A stretch of 64,000 bases of DNA from Strigamia acuminata (Eukaryota; Arthropoda; Chilopoda; Geophilomorpha; Linotaeniidae). Both the position numbers and the translations under genes were made by a program. This document shows positions 20,515-29,622 of the stretch, in pieces; within the stretch, counting starts at the first letter, position 1, and each line of letters starts with the position of its first letter. The notes under the pieces are model-generated. The model was not told the DNA's origin. It made no database searches and saw only the letters and a list, made by a program, of their open reading frames with translations. The stretch is taken from contig OX442315.1 in assembly GCA_949358305.1 (NCBI GenBank), forward strand, positions 30,282,427 to 30,346,426. The letters run 5' to 3'.

Positions 20515-21087
20515 TGTTGGTCCTTGAAACCACTTCGGACGTTTATTTAACGCTTTTTCGATGCGTAATGACGCTACCTGAACTTTTTCACATCATTGGT
20601 TGTTATATTTTCTTTCCCCAAATGATTTAGTGTTTATTTCCTACTTAACTGGTTGTTACCAGTATATTTCCGTATATTTACTTTATATTGTAAGGGAAAT
20701 GCATGGTGCCTGCATTAACTGTGTCTTAACACACTGGGCATCATGCATCGCCTATCTGTTTATACCTGTGTGTCGCTCGCTTCTGTCACCAGAGCGCACT
20801 CCCTTTTATTCCAAGATGGCGACGCACACTGCTAAGTGTGCTCCTGTGCATTTCAATCCTGTTTTCGTAAGTTTTAGGTTAATAAATCGTTTATTTTGTT
20901 TATAAATAATTCGTTTCTTGTGTCTGCACGTAGATAAGTGCAGACACCACGCAAATTCGACCAGAACCGGCTCGAATTCGCGTACACGACGCGCCGCACG
21001 TCTCGTGCGTGCTATATCGTGCGTGTTGGCTTATTTTTAAGCGTTTCCACTGCCTAGTCTGTGCTGTTTTTGCAGCATACCACCACA
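20515..21087 (+). repeat. Copia 2 LTR (3' LTR)
   Basis: This is the partner of 14268-14840; I saw no differences. It ends CCACA against the second copy of the GCGCC target duplication. Confidence 0.95.
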
Positions 21088-21195
21088 GCGCCGCCCGCGC
21101 CGCCCGCGCCGCCCGCGCCGCCCGCGCCGCCCGCGCCGCCCGCGCCGCCCGCGCCGCCCGCGCCGCCCGCGCCGCCCGCGCCGCCCGCGCCGCCC
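21088..21195. repeat. GC-rich 9-bp minisatellite, block 3
   Basis: Twelve more units of the 9-bp repeat, ending in CCCACACCGGTAAG. That end looks like a splice donor (GT at 21202) followed by a 55-bp intron and the first UBR4 exon. Confidence 0.95.
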
Positions 21196-21256
21196 ACACC
21201 GGTAAGAAAATTAGTTTTTTTTTAACACTTGATTTTAACACTTGATTTTATTGCAG

Positions 21257-23351
21257 GTCCACGACCTGAAGCTAGAATTGTCAGTTAGTGACTCGAGCCT
21301 ACAAATAGGTCCAAATTACTTCCGATGCGCAGCTGAAGACGACGGTAACGACATTGAAATGCCACGAGTAGAAGAGTCAAACGAATTGTCAGAAGATTCA
21401 AGCCTTGTATTGCCAATTGTAGGATAGTTTATAGTGTGATGATTAAATTGTTAACCCGCTCATAAAAGTTAGTCTTATAGCTTCCATATTTATTTACCAT
21501 ATAAAAGAAAATATTTTGTTGGTCTGAAAATTTATTTACTTTTTTAAAAAATTCGATTTAATTCAATTCAATAAATTTTTAGACCAACAAAATATTTTCT
21601 TTTACATGTTTCTTCTGATGATTCGCAAGGAATGAAACCACGGTTTTATTTGTTGACTGTCGGAAATCTGTAATCAAGAAGTACCCAAATTGGATGGTTT
21701 GGTACGTTTTATTCAACGCAATTTTTGACGCAATTTTTGTTCATTTTAATTTTTGTTATTTCAGGCAAGTAATTTCATTTTAGGCAACACGGAAGGAGTT
21801 AAAAACAATCAACTGTACGACTCCATCGTTAAAATTCTACAAGTGGGAAGCCAGTGCGATAAGCACCAACGACAAGCCAGTAACTCGTCGTCGTACTTGG
21901 TAAAATTTGATTTTGGAAAGAGAAAAATAAAAATTATTTAATTTAATCGAGTTTAAATATTTTGTTTAGGGTCAGTGTGCGGTTTAGTATTGCTTTTCGC
22001 TCGCTTGGCGAATTCTTACATCGCTTCCACCGAGCGTCGCGTTTTTCGAAAGGTTAACAATAACAAACACTGAATTTGAAAACCCAGCTTTGCTCGTTTC
22101 GCTTATCTGGACCGCGAAAGCTGCCCACCCCACTTTCGGGGGCTGGCTCAAAGACTGTTTGGTCAAACAAGGTTTAACTACTCAGAAAGCCGATGTACAT
22201 TATCGATCAGTCATTAAAAATAGAAACAATGTTCGATATGAGGTGAATTTGGCAAAAAATGTCATCATCAAAGCGGTAAGAAAAAAGAAAAATTTAGAAA
22301 AAAATTAATTTTGTTGGTTTAACTTTTTAAATTGTAATTTCAGTTATCGCAGTGTTCGAAGAGCCAAACGAGCGGTCTTTTACCGCGTGAATTATTACCG
22401 CAATTGAGCGATATTTACGTTTTGGATGCAGTTATTGGCAAAGTCCAAATTGCACTCGACGATTGTTTCACTAAATCTTCAGTAAAAAAAATTGTAAGGA
22501 AGAAAAATTAAAAATTTAATTCAATTAAATTGTTTTTCAGGTTGAAATAGACACGGCTCATGATAAAGAACTATGCCAGGAGTTGTTGCAATCCGTTTTG
22601 CAACTGATTGAGATGTTTATGGGATACATCAGGTCGAATTTAATGTATCAGATCAATGAAGCTGCGGAACCACCCGGTTCGTTTTCTCAAAAAACGTTGG
22701 AAGGTTACAGTTTGGTGTTGAGTTTGATGTCGACGCGATGCACCAAAGCGTCGTCGTTGGTTAATTCTGTGTCGAACCTTCTACCCAATCCGATCAAAGC
22801 TGTGCTAGAAAAATGGAATAATGCGGGATTGTCTGAATTTCCAACTACCAATGCTTGGCGAAACGCTTTTGCGCACGACGACGTCATCCCTGCCGAAACG
22901 TACTTATCTTCGGTTCAAAGTTCCCACATGGGGACGTTGTCGTCTCAAGTTATTTTCACGACGAATTTAAGCTTGAAGCATGTACTGAATGCGTTGGTGA
23001 AGCTTACGAGCGATCTAATAACGTGAGTTGACTCGAGAGTTGGGATTTTAAATGTTTTAATCGATGGTTTGAATAGGTGGGCGCCGGATCACTTGGGGAC
23101 TTCAAACATCGTTAAGGTTTTGTTCCCGCTCGCGATGGATTCCGTCGTCGGAATCCGTGAATGAATTGGTGGATTAATTGGCGGTGGTTTAAAATGTTTG
23201 GTGGGTTTTAATTGTTTTTGTTTTTGCAGTTGATTCCGACTTTGGAAAAGTTTCTTGGCTCTCCCGAAGGAGATGAATATCAAGAAAAAATGTATTATCA
23301 TATTACGTCGTTTACTTATGCGCTTTTAATCAGTTACACGGATAAGGAAAG
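21257..23351 (+). pseudogene. UBR4 right copy, helical region upstream of UBR box
   Basis: Exons at 21257-21418, 21765-21899, 21970-22275, 22344-22493, 22541-23022, about 23077-23150 and 23230-23351. Matches include NQLYDSIVKILQVGSQCDK, LAWRILTSLPPS, LLPQLSDIYVLDAVIGKVQ and WNNAGLSEFPTTNAWRNAF; the last is close to family WNNxxxxEFPxxxxWRNAFA. A TAG at 21985 interrupts QCAVQYCF. This part lies inside the spacer of the inverted duplication and has no counterpart in the left arm. Confidence 0.85.
21502..21604. repeat. Imperfect hairpin in UBR4 intron
   Basis: Two arms of about 35 bp (TAAAAGAAAATATTTTGTTG and its reverse complement near 21585-21604, continuing GTCTRAAAATTTATT) are separated by about 33 bp of AT-rich loop, with one mismatch seen. 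It could be a MITE remnant or a structured RNA. There is no further evidence either way. Confidence 0.7.
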
Positions 23352-23442
23352 GTAGTTTTGAGTGATTGGTATTTTCCATCTGTGTTAAAAATGATCACAT
23401 GTAAAATTTGATTTCATATTAATTTCATATTTTTGGTTTTAG

Positions 23443-23721
23443 TATATTAATTTGACCACGAATATATTTGTGTTTATGAACGTTCATCTTCTTAATTCGG
23501 AAAGCGATTACATGCGAAATTACGCTCGATCGAGTGCGAGTGATCAACACATGATCATTCTTGCCGAGATCGTGAGGGATTTGGACAAGGAGATTGCGCA
23601 CACGGAAATTGGCAATTTGAGCGTCTATTTTGATGCTCGTTATGTCCACACTAGCTGGCGCTAATTTAAATGGCGGCCATGTGCAATTGTTCAAAGCGGT
23701 CACTGGATGGCTCGAATTGTG
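23443..23721 (+). pseudogene. UBR4 right copy, exon with two incompatible frames
   Basis: The 3' half reads LVMSTLAGANLNGGHVQLFK and TGWLELW, which fits UBR4 (family MVVMATLASAG...GHLQLHNAAVDWL). The 5' half is open in another frame (FMNVHLLNSESDYMRNYARS, then SASDQHMIILAEIVRDLDKE). I do not recognise it as UBR4. Either a frameshift or an unseen intron separates them near 23630, or the first half is foreign. Confidence 0.5.
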
Positions 23722-24193
23722 GTAATTTGAATTTTGAAAGCGAAATTAGCCGCGCAAATTGTAATGATTTATTTGTTTCGTTGTAAAAATAGCAAGAATT
23801 ATTTGTCTCAAGAATGTTGTCGAGAAGTTGGAGAATAACGTTGCAAGTGGAAAACATCAGATTATGATCGAATCGACTTGTAACTTGTTATCGTACGTGG
23901 CTGACGTTGTCGGCGCACTTAAATTGATGTCGGAAAGGTTAGTTTAGTCGATTTTTAGTGAATAAAATGTTTGAAATTAAAAATATCTGCAGTAAACATT
24001 CACAATTGATGTCGAGAAATGGGGTGAGTTCACCCATATGTGAGAATGATCCTCATCACCAAGATGTTGATTCCGATTGGGCCGAAGAGTTGGATCAGGA
24101 CGAGGAGGACACAACCGGAGAAGATTCCGTAAGATAAACAATTTTTTTAAATTTTTTTTTATCGGATTAAATTATTTATTTATCGATTTTTAG

Positions 24194-24412
24194 GACGAAG
24201 ATTCACTTTGCAGTAAATCATGCACGTTTACCAATACGCAGAAAGAGTTTATGAATCAACATTGGTATCATTGTCACACGTGCAAAATGGTGGATGGTGT
24301 TGGTGTCTGTACTATTTGTGCTAAAGTATGCCACAAGGACCACGACGTTACTTATGCGAAATTTGGATCCTTTTTTTGCGATTGCGGTGCTAAGGAAGAC
24401 GGAAGTTGTCAA
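24194..24412 (+). pseudogene. UBR4 right copy, UBR-type zinc box exon
   Basis: A 73-codon exon, intact in itself, encodes the UBR box that binds destabilising N-termini: [40 protein letters not shown] and [20 protein letters not shown]. All the cysteine and histidine zinc ligands expected for the family are visible. The flanking exon 23993-24128 is acidic (DWAEELDQDEEDTTGEDS), as in other animals. The left arm has lost this exon entirely. Confidence 0.92.
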
Positions 24413-25376
24413 GTTCGTATTTTTTAAATAGAAATTTTGATTTTTTTTGTTTTAAATTTAAATAAAAATGATGTTTTTAGGCTCTTGTCAAGCGAATCGC
24501 ACCACCAGTGGTTGATAATGCTAATGGTACTGGGTCTGGGCCATCACCGTTTGAAGTGGAATCAAATATGAATAAAAACGCGATGCGGCGTTGGGCATCC
24601 TCGCCCATTGCGTCTGATAAACCAGGCTCGCAGGAGCAGAAGAAAGCGAGTGATGAGACTGAGAGTAATAAACACAGATTGCAGTTGGCGAAACAACTTG
24701 AACCGAATCAAGATTCGGTTATTAATCATATTGTAAGATGATTTAAAAATTTAATTTGTGACTCTTTAATTTAATTTTGATCGTTTTCTATAGCACGTCA
24801 AAAGTTTTGAGTGTTCTCCTCAATTTGCTTGAACAACTTGTTCCAGTAATGGTAAAGAATTGTCAAACTGTTTCGGCTACGGGAACCGTTCAACGGGTTC
24901 AGTCTGCTCTTCATGCATTGCACACTCATGAGAAATCCTTCGAAACGACTGATCAATTAATGGTATTATTATTTTTTTTTTTTTTAATTTTATTTAAAAA
25001 TGTTAATTTTTGATTTTGTTCGTGCTCAGGTCCCGACTTTAGGCTCACAGGAAGGCGCGTTTGAGAATGTTCGCATGAATTACAGTGGTGATCAAGGGCA
25101 AACAATTCGTCAGTTGATTTCAGCTCACATGATTCGTCTTGTGGCCATGTGCTGTCTTTCATCGATGCATGGCAAGCGACAGCATTTGGCAGTCAGTCAT
25201 GAAAAGGGAAAAATCACGGTGTTGCAGTTATCCGCTTTACTGAAACAAGCAGATTCGAGCAAACGGAAGCTTACACTCACCGTAATCACAAAACTACATC
25301 GATCCGATATAGAGCAAAAATTAATTCTATTTGTTTTTCTAGCGGCTTTCATCTGCTCCTGTCCCATTTACCGTGC

Positions 25377-25378
25377 TG
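25377..25378 (+). other. 28-bp exonic deletion junction (right UBR4 copy)
   Basis: The right copy reads CCGTGCT|GATTTTCTGG, while the left copy has 28 extra bases between these parts. Those bases encode family-like residues ([10 protein letters not shown] against human SLTGNPCKED). The loss shifts the frame, so the left copy keeps the ancestral state. Confidence 0.85.
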
Positions 25379-26459
25379 ATTTTCTGGCCGTCTGTAGGCT
25401 TAAGGTGCTTAAATTTATCTCTAAATGTATTTATTTTTTGAATAATACGAATTTTTGTCAACTAGGATTGTCACGTGTTAACATTTACAAGTTCAGGATC
25501 AGTTGCTGATCACTTGGTTCTCCACCCGCATTTGGAATCGGGAAATTTCATCATCAAAGCGTTGTTGCTTCCAGGCTCGCAGACCGAGCTCGCTCTCATA
25601 ACGGCTGATTTCGTTAAAATCTACGATTTGTCGATGGATGCGCTGAGTCCTCAATACTATTTCCTGCTTTCAAGCGGGAAAATTTGCGATTGCTGCTTCG
25701 TGTTCTCGGACAGTCAACGTTATCTCGTAATAATGTCCTCTGCCGGGTACGTTTACACTCAACCCATGACCGAGGAAAGCACCGCTAAACATGGACCGTT
25801 TTACGTCATTAATATTCTGGAAATAAAACATTCGGATTTGAAAGTATAAATGAGATTTTTTTTAAAGAAACATTTGTTTATTTGATGTATTTTTTAGGAC
25901 ACTGGAGGACAAATCTGCGGCGGTGGCGTGTCGATTTATTATTCGCACACACTTCAGCTTTTGTGTTTCAGTTACTCGCAGGGGAAAAATTTCATCGCAC
26001 CCATGAGTAATATGGCGCTGGAATTGACCACTTTGTTTCCGATTACGTTTAAAAGCACGAATGGGAATAGTAAAACAAACAACCAGCCTTTGTGCCAGTG
26101 GTCGGAAGTTGCCAATCATCCGGGAATTTTGTGTTCCATCACACAAACGAGCAGCAATCCCGTTGTTTTGATGATCAAATCCGACGCGATTTTGGTGCAA
26201 GAGATCAAGATTTTGCCAGCTAAAGCGAAAATTACCGACATGGTCGCGATACGACATCCGTCGTCCGCTTGCGATCATCGAACCACGCTCATACTTCTGT
26301 GTGAAGATGGAAGTTTGAGGATTTATATGGCCAATGTGGATCAGACTAGTTTCTGGTTGATGCCTGGTGTGCCCGCGGTGCCCGCGGTGCCTGGATCGAA
26401 TAGTACTAGTAAATCCGTTAGGCGAAAGAAGGCAACCAAGACTGGAAAACCTATCAAAA

Positions 26460-26774
26460 GTGATTTTTTTTAATTTTATATATTTGTTTTTAATGACTTT
26501 ATATTTGTTTTTGACGAATTTTTATTCGTTTTTGACGAGTTTTTATTCGTTTTTGACGAGTTTTTATTTGTTTTTAAGGAATTTTATTCGTTTTTATTGA
26601 ATTTATATTCATTTTTAGGGATTTTTATTCGTTTTTGATGGATTTTTATTCATTTTTAAAGAATTTTATTCGTTTTTGATTGATTTTTGTTCATTTTTAA
26701 GGAATTTTATTCGTTTTTGATGAATTTTTTGTTTGTTTTTATTGCATTTTTATTTATTTTGTCGCTTATTCCAG
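26460..26774. repeat. Degenerate AT-rich tandem repeat inside UBR4 intron (right)
   Basis: About 270 bp of the same 20-bp-type repeat as at 3830-4319 (TTTTTATTCGTTTTTGATG form on this strand), with fewer units than in the left arm. Confidence 0.8.
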
Positions 26775-27512
26775 GTCATTTGTCGTTTTCGATGGAATGA
26801 AGTCGAGGTTCACGACGAACCCATTTTGCTTCCGTCCGCAAGTCCGTTAGAAGCTCTTCTCGACGTTCAAGCGGCTTTTCCGCCATTTTTGGATATGCCA
26901 CCAGATGCTGACGACGAAACTATGGTGGAACTTGCGATTGCGTTGAGTTTACAAGTAATTAAACGTTTTTTTTTAAAAAATTAATTGAAATTTTGATGTT
27001 AAATTTTTCTCGCAGGATCAACCAGGTCCTCCGAATAATTTGGCTGGGTTGCAAGGTTTGGCAGTGGGCAATCAAGGACAGAGTGTGTCGTCTTTGGAAG
27101 GAGGTCATTATTCGGACACAACGGCTTCTGCTGGAGCGAGCGATGACGAAGGAAGCGGAGTCGATTCGACGGCTGGAGAACAAAATGTGAGCGGCAGAAG
27201 CAGCGCGTATGGCGATAACGTTCCAGAAAGCGGAACAACTGGTGCCAGAAGTGAAACGAGTTCTGTGGGTGCTCCGAGCACTTCTTTGCAACCAGAAGGG
27301 GAAGGATCTGAAGTTGAGATCGATCAAGATACGAATATGAAACTCCATTCCTTACGTTTGGCTCTTTTAAAATCGTTGTTGAAATACGTGCCTGAAATGA
27401 GGCAAGTTGGTGGAGTTCGATCAATTCCTTTCATGCAAGTAAGTTCAGTAAATAAGACAATGGAAAAAATTTGTATTTTTAATAATTTTTTTATTATTAT
27501 TTTTTTAAATAG

Positions 27513-28520
27513 GTTTTGTTGATGCTTTTCTCGGATTTGGACGGCGACGAAGAAAAGGATAAAATTGTTTTGGTGTTTGGTTTGAACACTTTAATCAGCG
27601 TTTTGAATGTAAACGGCGAAGAAGCGAAAAACGTCGCCGATAGAAACGCACAACACGAAGTTCAGTTGGTTATAATGCGATTATTAAGTAAAAATACAAT
27701 AATCATTGTAAAATTTGAATTTACCGGTATTATTAATTGTTTTATTAAATTATCAGGTGTTATGATGTCTCGAACAAAAACAACATTCAAAACAACGTCC
27801 GAGTCGTCATCTTTCATAGGAACAACCACCGCTACTTTCCTATATCAAAATGACGCCGTCGAGTATTGTTTACAAGTGCTCAAAATTCTACTCGACCGCT
27901 CGAAACAGTCGCACACGGAAGACGGCGGTCTTGTAGTCGCCGGAAACCTGCTCAAACAGCATCCTCCTCATCCACCACCGGACATGTCGCCTTTCTTTCT
28001 CCGCCAGTACGTCAAGGGACACGCGAGCGACGTTTTCGAGGCGTACCCGCAACTACTGACCGAAATGGTGCTACGTTTACCGTATCAAATCCACAAATTA
28101 TTCGAGCCCGGGCCGTTCGATTCGGCTTGGTATCCCTGTTTATGCGAATACCTTATGACGCAGCAGACGCCTTTCGTGCGACGCCAAGTACGGAAATTGC
28201 TGCTCTACATGTGCGGATCTAAGGAACATTATCGGCAACTGACGGATCTACACGCGTTGGAATCGCACGCGTCGGCCGTGCGCACTTTGTGCGAGCGCGC
28301 CACGCAAGTGGTGTTGACGTACGACTCGCTGCTGAATTTGATCGAGCTGTTGAAAGCGTGCGCCGAAATTGCGACCACTCGCACGACCAATTGGCAGCGA
28401 TTCTGCATGCAGGACGACACGGTTCTGCCGTTTCTCATCTACTTGGATGAAGGTGTGGCCGCCATTATTTTGCAGTTGTTGCAGAGTGCAACGTGCGGCT
28501 CGAAGTCAAACACGATTCAG
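27513..28520 (+). pseudogene. UBR4 right copy, conserved DMSPFFLRQY segment
   Basis: Exons 27513-27687 and 27757-28520 are joined in phase to give RLLSVMMSRTK, as in the family (RLLSVFMSRTK). The 69-bp intron between them is a multiple of three and has no in-frame stop, so the genomic ORF runs straight through; the residues NTIIIVKFEF...KLSG are intron, not protein. The segment is identical in the left arm (1046-2053). Confidence 0.85.
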
Positions 28521-29489
28521 GTTTGTTTGTCGGTGATTCGTTGAGTTTTAAGTGTTGATTTTGATTTTTTAAATTTGATTTTAGGCGGGTTCTTCGACAG
28601 GGTTTGGAGCTTTGCAACCGCAGCAGCAACAGACGGCGAGTTCGCCGTTGAAGCAGAAAAAGGAGCGCGAAGATGCGAAAGAACAGCTGCAGTGCATGGC
28701 TTTGGTGCAGCAAGTGCATCGGTCGATCGACCGGAACGTTTTGGTCGATTTTGTGCGCGCGTTTCTACTGGAGTCGAACTCGACCGCTGTTCGATGGCAA
28801 GCGCGCAGTCTCCTCCACGGCTTGTATTGCGCTTCGAACACGGCGGAGCAGGAAATGCTTTTGGATTTACTTTGGAAGTTGTGGCCGCAGCTGCCGGCTT
28901 ACGGACGAAAAGCGGCGCAGTTCGTGGATTTATTGGGTTATTTCACACTCCGAATGCCGCACGCGGAGAAAAACACGAAGGATTACATCGACAAGGCCGT
29001 GTCGGTGCTGAAAACGCAAAACCAAGTGTTGGCGAACCACCCAAACGCCAACATGTACAACGCACTTCAAGGGCTTGTCGAATTCGACGGCTACTACTTG
29101 GAAAGCGACCCTTGTCTCGTGTGTAATAATCCAGAAATCCCATTTACCAGCATCAAATTGTCGGCCATCAAAGTGGACTCGAGATTCACGACGACGACGC
29201 AGGTTATGAAATTAGTGAGCAGTCATTTCATCGCTAAAATCACGGTTCGGATCGGCGATTTGAAGCGCACGAAGATGGTGCGAAGCATCAATGTGTTTTA
29301 TAACAACCGCTCGGTGCAGGCGGTCGTGGAGTTGAAGAACAAACCGTCCATGTGGCACAAGGCAAAGAAGTGTCACCTGGCGGCCGGTCAGACGGAGTTG
29401 AAGATTGAATTCCCGTTGCCTATCGTTGCGTGCAACCTCATGATTGAATATGCCGATTTCTACGAAAACTTGCAGGCTTCGTCAGAGAC

Positions 29490-29622
29490 TTATGACTAAG
29501 ATTTCGTCAGCTTTCAAGGGTCACGTGACGAGCACCGATTTGTCCGCTGCCGTGAGACACGAGATGTCGTTGTTGTCTATTACCGTTCAGACGGAAGAGT
29601 CGTGCTGGGAACAACGATTGAG
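29490..29622 (+). pseudogene. UBR4 right copy, sequence after internal deletion
   Basis: Immediately after the ETYD-stop end of the previous frame, a shifted frame reads SSAFKGHVTSTDLSAAVRHE and SCWEQRLR. This matches UBR4 sequence that normally lies a few hundred residues further on (family VSTALKGHW...EDSCWELRLR). The CPRC zinc-ribbon and following region are therefore deleted, with a frameshift at the joint. Confidence 0.8.

Larger units (their letters stand above)
14268..21087 (+). mobile_element. Copia (Ty1/copia) LTR retrotransposon 2, intact
   Basis: The element is 6820 bp with LTRs at 14268-14840 and 20515-21087 (573 bp each, TGTTGG...CCACA). The target duplication is GCGCC (14263-14267 and 21088-21092). 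It is a close relative of element 1 at the protein level, but its LTRs are clearly diverged, so it belongs to a different subfamily. It has one intact ORF and LTRs that look identical, suggesting recent activity. Confidence 0.96.
23721..29489. repeat. Right arm of large inverted duplication
   Basis: This arm is inverted and near-identical to 1-5799. The match starts at GGTAATTTG (23721) and ends after the codons for Ala-Ser-Ser, three to five bases into the next codons (about 29489). Blocks present only here are about 23842-25096 (UBR box), 26795-27055 and 27105-27261. Blocks present only in the left arm correspond to 2353-3800. Confidence 0.93.

Noticed and set aside
1-29489. Simple missed-adapter read palindrome
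   Set aside because: Such artefacts give symmetric perfect arms meeting at a point; here the arms are separated by 18 kb of different sequence and differ by block deletions. An assembly artefact of another kind is not excluded.
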